Below are positions 32,905 through 42,755 of a DNA stretch of 64,000 nucleotides, piece after piece. This DNA comes from Bdellovibrio sp. GTDB taxonomy: Bacteria > Bdellovibrionota > Bacteriovoracia > Bacteriovoracales > Bacteriovoracaceae. Within the stretch, counting starts at the first letter, position 1, and every line of letters begins with the position of its first letter. Below the pieces are notes generated by a model. The model had not been told where the DNA came from and ran no database searches. It worked only from the letters and a program-made list of their open reading frames with translations. The stretch is from NCBI GenBank assembly GCA_022729855.1, contig DZBG01000001.1, positions 1 through 64,000 on the forward strand, written 5' to 3'. Position numbers and translations under genes: made by a program.

Positions 32905-33738
32905 ATGAGAACATTTCAATGCATTGTTAAAAAACACTTCCCCCAAGGCGCAAGCCTTGGGCAAGTTCTTGTTAAGATGACTAAGTTTGAAATTGATATT
33001 CTAAAACTCGCCACTCTTAATGGAGCAGTTTGGATTCAAGTAGAAGGCAAAGGAAAGATTGATAAGATTCGAAATATCCGAGAGAAAATAGGAGCCGAAG
33101 ATAAAATTTGGCTCTACTTAGATCAAAAAGTTTTGGAACTCCCTGCCTTTGAAGATCCTCTGCTTATTGAAGAAAACGAATATTATGGTGTGTGGTGGAA
33201 GCCAGCAGGTATTCTTTCGCAAGGAACTCAGACAGGAGATCATCGCTCTCTTCTTCGTGCCATTGAAATTGCTAAAAACAAACAGATCTATCTTGTTCAT
33301 CGTCTTGACCGTGAGACTGCTGGAATCATGCTCTTTGCTTATTCTTCAGAAGGAGCAAGAGAACTCTCTGCTTTGATGGGAACACCACGAATCAAAAAGA
33401 TTTATCAGGCGATTGCCGTAGGTGATGCCCATCAAGTTTTAACTGATGAGACGGGAGTCATTGAAACTCCTGTTGATGGTAAGTTTGCTAAAACTTTTTA
33501 TAAGATTATAAGAGTAGAAAATAATCTCAGCTATCTTGAGCTAGATATTGAAACGGGAAGACTTCATCAAATTAGAAGTCATCTGGCCGAAGTTGGCCTA
33601 CCTGTTCTGGGTGACCCCACCTACGGGAAGGGGAATAAGAACAAGGATGGTCTTAAGCTTTTGGCCTATAAATTATCCCTTCAGGACCCTTGGACTCTGG
33701 ATAGAAAGAGCTGGCTGGCCCCTGAGAATCTATTCTAA
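32905..33738 (+). CDS. RluA-family pseudouridine synthase
   Basis: 277-aa enzyme that isomerises uridine in rRNA or tRNA. Core motifs: YYGVWWKPAGILSQGT, VHRLDRETAGIMLFA (catalytic Asp in HRLDRETAG), AIAVGDA and GRLHQIRSHLAEVGLPVLGDPTYG. The N-terminal 90 residues are shorter and more diverged than an S4 domain. The exact target cannot be read from the sequence. Probably co-transcribed with the preceding PAS/coiled-coil gene. Confidence 0.93.
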   Translation: MRTFQCIVKKHFPQGASLGQVLVKMTKFEIDILKLATLNGAVWIQVEGKGKIDKIRNIREKIGAEDKIWLYLDQKVLELPAFEDPLLIEENEYYGVWWKPAGILSQGTQTGDHRSLLRAIEIAKNKQIYLVHRLDRETAGIMLFAYSSEGARELSALMGTPRIKKIYQAIAVGDAHQVLTDETGVIETPVDGKFAKTFYKIIRVENNLSYLELDIETGRLHQIRSHLAEVGLPVLGDPTYGKGNKNKDGLKLLAYKLSLQDPWTLDRKSWLAPENLF

Positions 33739-33858
33739 CGCACTGAAAATACATTAAGTAACCTTCAAATCTGTAAAAAATACTGTGTTGCGTCATTTGT
33801 TTCCATGGCTTGAGCATTCAACCTTATACTAACCCTAATTTAAATGTAGGGAGAACGT

Positions 33859-35406
33859 ATGAAGATGATGAAGTCTAAACTTATCGGAATAGCACTTGCT
33901 TGTTCAGCACTGAGCTCAGTGGCGATGGCCAGAAGTCCAATGCTTAATCAACTAGATGAAATGAAGTCAGCGGGACTGCCTGTTGATATTGCCGCTTATG
34001 AGCGAGAAGCATCTTATGAGAGAGCAAAATTAAATTTTGATGAGAGAGCAAATCTTGAATCACAAAAATTAGTGGAAACAATTCGTCTCCGTGTGATTGA
34101 AGCTTATGAGTCGGGACTTAAATTTCATAATGATTCACAAGCGGCTCGTGATGAAGTTGTCATGGCCATTTCAAAAGATACTGAGCTTGCGGCCAGTGGA
34201 TTAAAATCAGAATTAAGAAGACTCTCAATAGAGATTTTAGATGCACATATTAGAGGTGATGCTGGTTATGAAGTCACTGCTAATCAATCAGGGCTCAAAG
34301 CTTATTTTAAGGATCAATCTCTCCTTCGCGCTAGTATGCTACAGCATCAAGAAGAAGTTTCAATGGCGGCCAATGGAGATGGAGACGATAACGGAAAACA
34401 AAGAGAGTTTGACTCTAAAGCAGCTCTTATTAAGTCATTAACTTCAACTAAGGCAAATTCTCCATACCCAAGTTCTAGTATTGTTTCAATTAATTCAGCT
34501 AAGCAGTACTCTTCAGCTCAATCAATTAGTGCTCAAGTGAGTATGGAGTTTTTGGGAGTCAGTGTAAGTGCTGGGCCAACTATTAGTTTTAAGAGAACAT
34601 ATTCATCAGATGTTGTGATCATGGCGATTGGCCTTTACCCAGTTCTTTTACAAGATGGGAATTTCGATCTTTATCAACGTGATTCAAAAAACAAAATTGT
34701 GAAAAAGAAAGGTGTTGATCAAAGAAGAGAAATTTCTTTCCGTTGTCAGGCCCAAGTAAATTTCTCATCAGATTATAAAGGTGCAGGCGGATTTAAAGTC
34801 ATGGGAATGGGAGCAGATGTTTCTGTGACTCAGTCTTATTCAAATAGTGTAAGTATCGATTCAAGACGTATTTCACTTCCTGATTATGTTGGTGGAAAGT
34901 CAGTGACAATGGCCTTCTTATCAAATCTTTGTCAGAACGATTTTTTGAATGCCAATATTACGAATGGAAGAACTGTAAAATCAAACCTTGATGGAATGAT
35001 GAGAACAGTCATCTCATCACTTACTTTCTCACATCCAAAAACGAAATGTGCGACAGATAATGATTGTATTGATTGGTATAATAACGAAGTGATTTCATGG
35101 CATAAAACAAGAACTTACCCAAGATGCTTACAAGAAGCTTCTGGAAGAGAAAAATTCTTTAGCTGTGGTCTTCGTGGATTAACAAATGCGAATTGTACTC
35201 TTTATAAAGATGGTAAACGTACGACAGATGGAAGTTTTGAGTATGTTTGTGATAAAGGGTTAAAATGTCAAAAAACAAAAGAGGGTGGTTGGTTCACTCG
35301 CGGAGAAATTAAGGCCTACGATGAGGCCAAGTGTACTCCGGTGAACAACAAAACATATGTTTCACCACTTGAGAGTGATTATATCGAGATACATTTCGCT
35401 AACTAA
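33859..35406 (+). CDS. large secreted protein, unknown
   Basis: A 515-aa exported protein (signal peptide ending SALSSVAMA). A helical N-terminal third (LNFDERANLESQKLVETIRLRVIEAYESG) leads into a Ser/Val-rich beta region (about residues 195-340, VSMEFLGVSVSAGPTISFKRTYSSDVV, VTQSYSNSVSID). A Cys-rich C-terminus follows (CATDNDCIDWYNN, FSCGLRGLTNANCTLY, CDKGLKC). Alternating Ser/Val strands with a disulfide-rich end are seen in some secreted pore-forming or surface proteins, but I recognise no family. GGGAG precedes the ATG. The end overlaps the convergent coaE by eight bases. Confidence 0.75.
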   Translation: MKMMKSKLIGIALACSALSSVAMARSPMLNQLDEMKSAGLPVDIAAYEREASYERAKLNFDERANLESQKLVETIRLRVIEAYESGLKFHNDSQAARDEVVMAISKDTELAASGLKSELRRLSIEILDAHIRGDAGYEVTANQSGLKAYFKDQSLLRASMLQHQEEVSMAANGDGDDNGKQREFDSKAALIKSLTSTKANSPYPSSSIVSINSAKQYSSAQSISAQVSMEFLGVSVSAGPTISFKRTYSSDVVIMAIGLYPVLLQDGNFDLYQRDSKNKIVKKKGVDQRREISFRCQAQVNFSSDYKGAGGFKVMGMGADVSVTQSYSNSVSIDSRRISLPDYVGGKSVTMAFLSNLCQNDFLNANITNGRTVKSNLDGMMRTVISSLTFSHPKTKCATDNDCIDWYNNEVISWHKTRTYPRCLQEASGREKFFSCGLRGLTNANCTLYKDGKRTTDGSFEYVCDKGLKCQKTKEGGWFTRGEIKAYDEAKCTPVNNKTYVSPLESDYIEIHFAN

Positions 35407-36046
35407 CTAAGTCTTTCCAAAGTTTAAGTAATATCTCCGGGTGATCGTTCAGGTCACCCGAATTATCCACAACATAGTCAGCAAGATTTTTCTTTTCATC
35501 GATAGGCATTTGGTGAGTCAGGATATTGCGAGCAAAGTCTTCACTAATATTATCTCTTTTCATCAGTCGCTCAACTTGAGTCTCTGGATTCGCGTAAACG
35601 ACGATCGAACTATCTACGATAAAGTTTAAGCTCCGTTCAAACAAGAGAGGCACATCATAAACCAACCATGTGGCTTCAGGATGAAGGTTCAACTCATCTT
35701 GAAAGGCCACTGGCATGTGAGAGTAAAGAAATTGTTCAAGCTCTGCCTTCAGGTCTGCATGGCCAAAAACATGTTCACGAAGATGTTTAAAGTTAATTTT
35801 ATGATTTTCAATCGCCAGTGGCACATGTGTTTGAATAAAACGAAACACATCATCTCTTTGATAGATTTTTTTTATGAGTGCATCCGCATCGATAACAAGA
35901 ACACCCTTGTCTTTGAGAAGTTTGGCAAAACTCGATTTCCCTGTGGCAATTCCCCCTGTCAGTCCAAGAATAGGAATAGAAACCTTATAGAGTCTCTCAA
36001 GGGAAGTTAGTTTAATCCATTTGGGATTTAGAGTAGGGTAGCTCAT
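35399..36046 (-). CDS. coaE: dephospho-CoA kinase
   Basis: Last step of coenzyme A synthesis: phosphorylates the 3' hydroxyl of dephospho-CoA. P-loop GLTGGIATGKSSFA, VLVIDADALIKKIY, VYDVPLLFERSL and RLMKRDNIS are family hallmarks. The start was set at the ATG that overlaps the mazG stop (ATGA), giving 215 aa; the first 26 residues extend beyond the usual N-terminus. Co-transcribed with mazG. Confidence 0.93.
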   Translation of the reverse strand: MSYPTLNPKWIKLTSLERLYKVSIPILGLTGGIATGKSSFAKLLKDKGVLVIDADALIKKIYQRDDVFRFIQTHVPLAIENHKINFKHLREHVFGHADLKAELEQFLYSHMPVAFQDELNLHPEATWLVYDVPLLFERSLNFIVDSSIVVYANPETQVERLMKRDNISEDFARNILTHQMPIDEKKNLADYVVDNSGDLNDHPEILLKLWKDLVS

Positions 36047-36825
36047 AATTTTTTGACCTGAATCCATAAGTCCTCAAGTTCTGCTTGAGACATTTTTTTA
36101 AGATCCTTACCTTGTTCATCGACAATATCTTCAATCTTATTAAATCGCTTAATGAATTTATTATTTGCCTCACGTAGAGTCTCTTCAGGATCACAACCTA
36201 AGTGTCGTGCCATTTGGGCCATACTGAAAAGAAGGTCTCCCATCTCTTCACGGACTCTTTCTTTCACAATTTCTCCGCGATACAATTCTTCTTTGAGCTC
36301 TTGCCACTCTTCTTCAACTTTATAAAGAACTTGATTGGCATCTTCCCAGTCAAAATTAACTTCACGACTTTTTTCACCGATTTTGAAAGCTGTTGTAAGT
36401 GCTGGGGCATAAGTCAGTTTGTGCCCGATAAAGTATTTTTTAGATTTTTTCTTTGCTGATTTTATTTTTTCCCAATTTACTAAAACTTCATCAGATGTGA
36501 GTGAGTCTTTATTTTCTCCGAAAACATGAGGGTGACGTTCAATCATTTTATCAGCAAGCCTTTTGGCCAGCGATTCAATATCAAATTGTTTTTTTTCTGA
36601 TCCAATTTCAGCATGCAAAAGAATTTGAAGTAATATATCTCCCAATTCCTCTTCCATATGATGAGGATCATTATGATGAGTGGCTTCGATAAATTCGTAA
36701 GACTCCTCAATTAAATATTTAAGGAGTGTTTGATGAGTTTGTTCAAGATCCCATGGGCACCCCTCAGTAGGGTGGCGAAGTTTTTTGATGACACCAATGG
36801 CACGTTCGAGTTCTGGATAGGACAT
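36043..36825 (-). CDS. mazG: nucleoside triphosphate pyrophosphohydrolase MazG
   Basis: Hydrolyses NTPs to NMP and pyrophosphate, a house-cleaning enzyme. 260 aa with two MazG domains: HPTEGCPWDLEQTHQTL, LIEESYEFIEA and MEEELGDILLQILLHA in the first, VEEEWQELKEEL and VREEMGDLLFSMAQMARHLG in the second; the metal-binding EExxE and ExxD pairs are visible in both. The start is the ATG with GAGG five bases upstream rather than the GTG two codons before. First gene of a mazG-coaE pair. Confidence 0.94.
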   Translation of the reverse strand: MSYPELERAIGVIKKLRHPTEGCPWDLEQTHQTLLKYLIEESYEFIEATHHNDPHHMEEELGDILLQILLHAEIGSEKKQFDIESLAKRLADKMIERHPHVFGENKDSLTSDEVLVNWEKIKSAKKKSKKYFIGHKLTYAPALTTAFKIGEKSREVNFDWEDANQVLYKVEEEWQELKEELYRGEIVKERVREEMGDLLFSMAQMARHLGCDPEETLREANNKFIKRFNKIEDIVDEQGKDLKKMSQAELEDLWIQVKKL

Positions 36826-36881
36826 ATTCACCTCGATTTGTTATACTAAAAGCCTAACACCCTTTTTTAGGATCGTCTTGT

Positions 36882-37415
36882 ATGAGCGCTGCTCCATTTT
36901 TAATGATTGATTTTAGCTCCTCAGTGAAACTGACCCCAGTTTTAACTAAAAAGATCCAGTCACATTTGTTGTGGGCCGGAATGGCCTTTGAGCATTTTAT
37001 TAATCAAAAAAAACTTTTACCTAAAGAGCTTAAAGGCCTTCAGGTTTCATTAATTCTTTGTGGTGAGGCGAAGATCAAAAAACTCAACGCTGATCATAGA
37101 GATAAAAACAAAGTCACCGATGTTCTCTCTTTCCCAACTTCAGAGAATCTTCGTAAGAGCTATCTTGATGCTGAGTTTTTAGGAACACATCTCATGCTGG
37201 GGGACCTTGCCGTTTGCCATCAGAAAACTATCTCTCAAGCGAAAGAGTTTAAACTCACCTATGAAGAGGAGTTTATTCATTTAGTTATTCATGGAGTACT
37301 TCACCTCATGGGTTATGATCATGAGATTTCTGAGAAGGAAGAGAAGTTGATGGAGAAGTGGGAGAAAGAGATTTTAGAATATATAAGTAAGTTAAAAAAG
37401 AAAGGGGCCCGTTAA
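36882..37415 (+). CDS. ybeY: endoribonuclease YbeY
   Basis: Zinc-dependent RNase for 16S rRNA 3' maturation and ribosome quality control. 177 aa with the signature HLVIHGVLHLMGYDHE (His137, His141, His147 as zinc ligands), DHRDKNKVTDVLSFP and LMLGDLAVC. It is divergent from mazG across a 56-nt spacer and has no clear ribosome-binding site. The terminator stem begins inside the end of the gene. Confidence 0.94.
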   Translation: MSAAPFLMIDFSSSVKLTPVLTKKIQSHLLWAGMAFEHFINQKKLLPKELKGLQVSLILCGEAKIKKLNADHRDKNKVTDVLSFPTSENLRKSYLDAEFLGTHLMLGDLAVCHQKTISQAKEFKLTYEEEFIHLVIHGVLHLMGYDHEISEKEEKLMEKWEKEILEYISKLKKKGAR

Positions 37416-37426
37416 GGCCCCTTTTT
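37404..37426. terminator. bidirectional terminator of ybeY and the subtilase gene
   Basis: GGGGCC, loop CGTTAA, GGCCCC, T5; on the minus strand the stem is followed by TTTCTTTTTT. It overlaps the last codons of ybeY. Confidence 0.85.
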
Positions 37427-37434
37427 CGTATCAA

Positions 37435-38760
37435 TTATTTTTTGATAACTTTACTTTTTTGAAGAGCTTTAAGTAGATCGATACGTCCACCTGAGATCAT
37501 TTTTTCTTTGAATTCAGGAACTTTTGTTACAGTATCCATTGCCAATTTTTTCAATTGTAGTGGAGAAAGATCTGGGTTGAATCCAAGAATCATGGCAAGT
37601 ACACCTGTTGTATTAGGTGAAGCCATTGATGTTCCAGAGGCCATTCCATATTTATTGTTATTCATTGTAGAATAAATATTTGAACCTGGAGCAGCGATAT
37701 CAACATTCTTTTTTCCGTAGTTAGAAAAACTAGAAATCTGAGCCGTAGACCACATACTTGGCTTTTGAGTAGAAGCAATAACGATCATATAATCAGTATC
37801 AAATGAAGCAGGATATTTAAGTTTTGTATCGATATCTTGAGTATCATTTCCTGCAGAAGCTACAACTAATACTCCATACTTCTTTCCAATATGGTCAATC
37901 GCTTCTTTAACAACCATTCCATCTTCGTTTAATTGTTTACCGAAAGAACAGTTGATTAACTTAGCACCATTTTTAGCTGCATAAAGATAGGCTTCAACGA
38001 TATCTGAATCTTTCTCATCAGCATCATCAGGAACAGTACGGATGGCCATGATTTTTACGTTAGAAGCAACACCAGCAATACCAACTCCGTTATTTTGAGT
38101 GGCTGCAATTGTTCCAGCTACGTGAGTTCCATGCCAGTGACTTGCCATAGGATCAGTCGTCGCTTTTCCATTTTTTCTGATAAGAGTATTAATTCCGTAA
38201 ACGTCATCAATATATCCGTTACCATCATTATCAATTCCGTCACCTGCGATTTCCCCAGCGTTAACCCACATAATGTCTTTAAGATCTTCGTGGTTATAAT
38301 CAACACCTGTATCAACAACTGCTACGATCACTTCTTCTGGAGTAACGGCTGGAAGTTTTGTGTAAGCTTCAAGAACCGACATTCCATGTTGAGAATCGAA
38401 GGCCCATAGTTGAGACATTTTTGGATCGTTAAATCCTGGAGTATATGACAGGGCTTTTTGAGTAGGTACTTTTACCGCCTCAGGCATATCTTGAGCACCA
38501 GCATAAGTATCACGCTGAGTGTATGAAACAGCTGAATCATTTTGAAGTGCATTGATCAACTTATCAGCATCAACAGTCTTTACTAAGTAAAGATCACCAA
38601 AAAGGCGTTTTGTGCTTTTAATAAGAGCTGATTTTTTTAGAGTTTGACCTTCGTTCATTTTTACAAAGATCTGAGACTTGTCATAGCGAGGTCCTGCAGC
38701 AAAAGCAGCTTGGGCCAAGACTCCAAGAATCAAAGAAAATCCGATAGTTAAGTTCTTCAT
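37435..38760 (-). CDS. secreted subtilisin-like serine protease (S8)
   Basis: 441-aa exported protease. Signal peptide (LILGVLAQAAFA), an I9-like propeptide (about 25-85, SQIFVKMNEGQTLKKSALIK), then the S8 domain with catalytic Asp150 (VAVVDTGVDYNHEDL), His210 (HGTHVAGTIA), oxyanion Asn305 (SAGND) and Ser378 (GTSMASP). A calcium-loop-like GDGIDNDGNGYIDDVYG follows the first strand. There is no C-terminal domain, so it is probably released or periplasmic. In a predator such proteases degrade prey protein; that role is inferred. AAAGGA lies before the ATG. Confidence 0.95.
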   Translation of the reverse strand: MKNLTIGFSLILGVLAQAAFAAGPRYDKSQIFVKMNEGQTLKKSALIKSTKRLFGDLYLVKTVDADKLINALQNDSAVSYTQRDTYAGAQDMPEAVKVPTQKALSYTPGFNDPKMSQLWAFDSQHGMSVLEAYTKLPAVTPEEVIVAVVDTGVDYNHEDLKDIMWVNAGEIAGDGIDNDGNGYIDDVYGINTLIRKNGKATTDPMASHWHGTHVAGTIAATQNNGVGIAGVASNVKIMAIRTVPDDADEKDSDIVEAYLYAAKNGAKLINCSFGKQLNEDGMVVKEAIDHIGKKYGVLVVASAGNDTQDIDTKLKYPASFDTDYMIVIASTQKPSMWSTAQISSFSNYGKKNVDIAAPGSNIYSTMNNNKYGMASGTSMASPNTTGVLAMILGFNPDLSPLQLKKLAMDTVTKVPEFKEKMISGGRIDLLKALQKSKVIKK

Positions 38761-38945
38761 TTAGTGTCCTTTATCATTCAGTACAATAAGAGCGGTATTT
38801 ATATGTAAAACTGAGTGAATCATACAAGTAAAACATGTCACTGAGTCAGACAATGTAAGATTTACTGTTTAATAAAGGTCGATTCGACACTGAAAAAGGA
38901 GGAAATGTTAACCCCTTCCCAAATGCTGAGAGGCGGATAAACTAA

Positions 38946-38951
38946 TATAAT
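38946..38951 (+). promoter_or_regulatory. -10 element for the outer-membrane protein gene
   Basis: Perfect TATAAT 20 nt before the TTG start codon, without a good -35. The remaining gap of about 200 nt towards the subtilase gene shows no other clear signal. Confidence 0.35.
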
Positions 38952-38970
38952 ATAAACAAAAGGTTATCCA

Positions 38971-40350
38971 TTGGTTTTCCGTTTTAAAAAAGCACCACTT
39001 GGTGCTGCACTATTATGTTCGCTTCTTAGCACATCTGCATTTGCAAGTATGAATAGTTATAGTCTCTCAGATGAGAGGACTCATGAAGAAGGTAAGACAG
39101 TTAAAGGTTTTGTTGGAGGTCTCTATAATGGTCTGAGTTCAGACGTTGTGAGAGCTCCCGGGAATAAATATAATTTTGATTTAGAGTTTGATTATCACAA
39201 AGATAAACCCGGTGAGATCGAGCGTCGCCTCACATTTGCTGCTCGTCTTAACGATGAAAATCTGACGATGTACTCAGTTCAAGAAGCCTTCATCAATAAA
39301 AAATGGGGAAGATCTGAACTTATCATCGGAAGACAAATTCTTGATTGGTCTATGGTTGATGCTGCATGGGGATTTGGGAAAGTAAATAATCGCAGAAATT
39401 TTGATTTTTTTGTTCCTGGCCAAGAAGGGCTAGTGGGAATCCAGTTTCGCCGCCGCTATTCAAATGGCCTTCGTTACCACTTCTTTGTTTCTCCTATATA
39501 TGTCCCCGAAACCAATCCTGGGCTTGATATAGATAAGTCTGATAAAACCATTAAGTCCCGCCACCCGTGGGGGAATCCACCAGCAGAAACTGCGGAGATT
39601 CCGACTGGCGGTGGTGCAAACACAACGACAAAAATCGACTATGTAGTTGATTATCCACAGATTAGCGAAGTTATTTGGCGTCCATCTGGAGGCCTTAGTG
39701 TTGGTTGGGGATCAAAGTTTTGGCTTGTGGATGCTTTTTTTATGAGAAAACCAGAAAACAATCTGACAACAAAAGTAGAAGTTTCAATTCCACCAGCAGG
39801 GAATGTAAAAGCGAGTATTACTCCAGAGTTTTTCTACCATGACGTGTATGGTGCAAATATTCGCTACCATAACAAAGACCTCGAAATCTATCTTTCGGGG
39901 ATTGCGATTAGGCCCAATACTTTTCCCGATGGAAACTCCGACGCCCTCAAATATACCGAGATCAAGACCGCTAAAATCCGTGAAGATTATGTTGGCGGAG
40001 GGATTACTCAATCTAATGATTACTTCGTGGCGGGGCTCTCGTATGTAGCTCGCCTTAGTCCTTATAATCGTAATTCTGATAACTTAGCGCAGGAACCTCG
40101 ATGGAATCAGGCCGGAAATGGCTTTTTGACTTGGAATGTTGGCCGTACATTTTCTATACAGTTTAACGGCAAGTATGACATGTTTACACGGGACCGCCTA
40201 TTCATGCTTAAGGCATTTTATAATGTAACACGGACACTGCAATTGAACGCAGGAGTGAATCTGATAGGAACTCCGCCAGATGGAAAGTCTTATTGGTCAC
40301 CATACACAAATAACGATGCTGCCTATGCCGGGCTTCGTTATCTTTTCTAA
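38971..40350 (+). CDS. outer-membrane beta-barrel protein
   Basis: 459 aa, starting at a TTG with AAAGG seven bases upstream; the signal peptide (FKKAPLGAALLCSLLSTSAFA) begins right after, and no ATG would keep it. The body alternates polar and hydrophobic residues with many aromatic residues and ends in GLRYLF, the terminal Phe pattern recognised by BamA. Segments such as IIGRQILDWSMVDAAWGFGKVN suggest a porin-like barrel; the substrate is unknown. It is followed after nine bases by a lipoprotein gene, likely a functional partner. Confidence 0.82.
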   Translation: MVFRFKKAPLGAALLCSLLSTSAFASMNSYSLSDERTHEEGKTVKGFVGGLYNGLSSDVVRAPGNKYNFDLEFDYHKDKPGEIERRLTFAARLNDENLTMYSVQEAFINKKWGRSELIIGRQILDWSMVDAAWGFGKVNNRRNFDFFVPGQEGLVGIQFRRRYSNGLRYHFFVSPIYVPETNPGLDIDKSDKTIKSRHPWGNPPAETAEIPTGGGANTTTKIDYVVDYPQISEVIWRPSGGLSVGWGSKFWLVDAFFMRKPENNLTTKVEVSIPPAGNVKASITPEFFYHDVYGANIRYHNKDLEIYLSGIAIRPNTFPDGNSDALKYTEIKTAKIREDYVGGGITQSNDYFVAGLSYVARLSPYNRNSDNLAQEPRWNQAGNGFLTWNVGRTFSIQFNGKYDMFTRDRLFMLKAFYNVTRTLQLNAGVNLIGTPPDGKSYWSPYTNNDAAYAGLRYLF

Positions 40351-40359
40351 GGAGCGGGC

Positions 40360-42738
40360 ATGAAATTGACAAACTTTTTTGCAGGAATTGCACTAAGTTC
40401 ACTAGTCCTGGTTTCAGGATGTGGGGACTTAAAAAAGAACAATGTCGTCGCTCAAGAACTAGAGAACTCTCAGTTAAAACTTGAATGTGAACTTGATATT
40501 GATGCTTTCAAAAATATTCTTGAAGTAAATATTTCTAGTGCTATTGGATGTCTTGATAAGACCTTAGATCTTTTTATCCGCGTGGTTGAAACAGATAGAC
40601 CAGGCTCACTTTCACTAGATGCTTTAAATAAATTTCTTCTTCGTTATAGAACAGATATTAAGCCAGAAGACATGAAAATGATCACTGCGGTTTTTGATAT
40701 CAATCACCTTATCTTTGGAGATAGCAGAAACTATATCTCTAAAGAAAACAAAAACAAAATTATCGATCTTGCTTATACTTTCAATAAAGAAGCTTCAAAA
40801 AACTTTGAGTTGTTCAAATGTAATGATGAAGTTAATCCAGGCTGTGATAAGTTAGAAGTTCCGTATCTTGTTCATAAGCAACAATTAGAAAGAATTTCTA
40901 TCTCTGCCAACATTATTGCTAAAAAACTTCGTGATATTTTTAATCCAAATAGGAATGGTGAAATTCACCGTTTAGATATTATTAATCTTCTTGAGAATTT
41001 CTCTACTGAAAGCTCACGAGATTCGATTGAAAAGGCGAAAAAGCTTCTTTTTGCGAAGAGACTTCTAGTCGGTGGATATAAAGAAGAGATTACACACGAA
41101 GAGTTTTATCGCTTGATCTATAACATGCCTAAAATGATTCAGGTTTCATTTGATCTTATTCGTTTTAAAAATATAGATATCGATCAAAAAAGTATCTTTG
41201 ATCTTTTCAGTAATGATCTTACTTATGTCGAGGAAGTTATCTTTTCAAATGTTCTAGGGAACAGAGACGAAGAAACTTTATTTGAACTTAATGAATTGAT
41301 CACAGGACTTTCAGCACTTCTTAAGCCTGAAGAGTTTAATGTTAAGACATATACGCCTATCATTTTTGAAGTAAAACGTTTATTTATGGGTGGTGGACAA
41401 GAGCTTGTGAAAGGGAAAGACCTTAAGACTTTACTTGCTCACGGACGTGAAGTGGTTACTCAAGGTCAAGTGATTCACCAAGTTTATGAACATTATAATA
41501 ATGTTCTTTTAAGTCGTTCAAAAGTAGATATTCCTGTGAAGGATATCGTTCTTCATTTTCCAAATTTTAAGCGTGAACACTTAGAAAACTTCTCTCGAAT
41601 TGTTTCAAACTATCGCTACTTTAAAGGAACTTTTGATTCTCCTTACTACTCAAATAGTTATTACCGTAATGCCGCTGGTGTAGGTGAAATCGCTATTTTT
41701 GAATATCTTATTAAGATTGTAGCTAAAGCTTATGGCCATGAAACTCCAGGTGCTCTTGGTGGATATTCATTTGAACTTGATGAAGTGACTGGGATTATTA
41801 ATAAGTTTCAAGATTTCCTATACGAAGAAGGAATTGTTCTTCCCACTCGTGATGCTAAAACGGCTGAGACAGTGACTTTAATGGGATCATTGTTTCAATA
41901 TCAATCTAACAAAAACAAAATGCTTGATGTAAATGAGTTAACAGAGTTTGCGATCTCGCTTTTTGCTGGAGATAAAGTAGGGAAGAAGCTAAGTGCTGGT
42001 CTTCTTGATGTATGTTCAGTAGATAAATTCGACCGTATCGATCCAACTTGTTATAAGAAAAATTTCTTCCAAAAATTATGCGAGACTTCGGGTACATATT
42101 ATCCTCGTTTAATTGAATGGCTAGGAATGGATATTAAAAACTGTTCGGCTTATGTTCCAACTGAAATTGCGACAGCATATCTTAACAGAACAATTGAAGC
42201 GGCGAGAAGCTGTAATAATTATTCTGATGGCGCTAAAGAAGAAATCCCTTTTAGTTCAGGGGATGGGATGTCGATCTTCACGGCCATGCTTAATATTGAA
42301 TCAACAATGTCACGTTATGATGTTCGTACAAATAATAACGTGATGGATAAAGATGAAGTAATGGATGCCTATGAGATTTATGGGCCAGCGATTGAAGGCT
42401 TTATCAATAAGATGACTGGTATTGAGTTATTTTTAGCTAAACAACTTAAACGTGAAATCTACTTGTACTTAATTAAAAATGAAAAAGTTCCAAGTGGTGT
42501 TGAGTTACTTAAGTTTGTTGCTTTCGACTTTAGAAAGAAAGCACCAGCTACTCGTAAGACAATTGCTTCGATTCTTGTGAATATTGCTGCTCAAGGTGAA
42601 CCTGATCCATTTGAATGTAAGTGGATGAGAACTCCAAACCATATTCCTCGTAACCAAGAAGAGAGAGATGCTTGGACGCCTGATATTGATGAAAGAATTT
42701 TACCGAATAATCTAAGACCTTTAGAAGAAAATAGATAA
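40360..42738 (+). CDS. large lipoprotein with EF-hand-like loops
   Basis: A 792-aa lipoprotein (lipobox VSGC, Cys21), nearly all helical. Several segments look like EF-hand loops: NPNRNGEIHRLD (195-206), QSNKNKMLDVNE (515-526) and DVRTNNNVMDKD (654-665). A weaker one near ETDRPGSLSLDA (78-89) supports a repeated calcium-binding helix-loop-helix architecture. No named family recognised. AAGGAG precedes the ATG. It shares a transcript with the outer-membrane barrel upstream, so a periplasmic-face partner of that barrel is the best guess. Confidence 0.78.
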   Translation: MKLTNFFAGIALSSLVLVSGCGDLKKNNVVAQELENSQLKLECELDIDAFKNILEVNISSAIGCLDKTLDLFIRVVETDRPGSLSLDALNKFLLRYRTDIKPEDMKMITAVFDINHLIFGDSRNYISKENKNKIIDLAYTFNKEASKNFELFKCNDEVNPGCDKLEVPYLVHKQQLERISISANIIAKKLRDIFNPNRNGEIHRLDIINLLENFSTESSRDSIEKAKKLLFAKRLLVGGYKEEITHEEFYRLIYNMPKMIQVSFDLIRFKNIDIDQKSIFDLFSNDLTYVEEVIFSNVLGNRDEETLFELNELITGLSALLKPEEFNVKTYTPIIFEVKRLFMGGGQELVKGKDLKTLLAHGREVVTQGQVIHQVYEHYNNVLLSRSKVDIPVKDIVLHFPNFKREHLENFSRIVSNYRYFKGTFDSPYYSNSYYRNAAGVGEIAIFEYLIKIVAKAYGHETPGALGGYSFELDEVTGIINKFQDFLYEEGIVLPTRDAKTAETVTLMGSLFQYQSNKNKMLDVNELTEFAISLFAGDKVGKKLSAGLLDVCSVDKFDRIDPTCYKKNFFQKLCETSGTYYPRLIEWLGMDIKNCSAYVPTEIATAYLNRTIEAARSCNNYSDGAKEEIPFSSGDGMSIFTAMLNIESTMSRYDVRTNNNVMDKDEVMDAYEIYGPAIEGFINKMTGIELFLAKQLKREIYLYLIKNEKVPSGVELLKFVAFDFRKKAPATRKTIASILVNIAAQGEPDPFECKWMRTPNHIPRNQEERDAWTPDIDERILPNNLRPLEENR

Positions 42739-42755
42739 TCTCTTTCTTTTCAATC

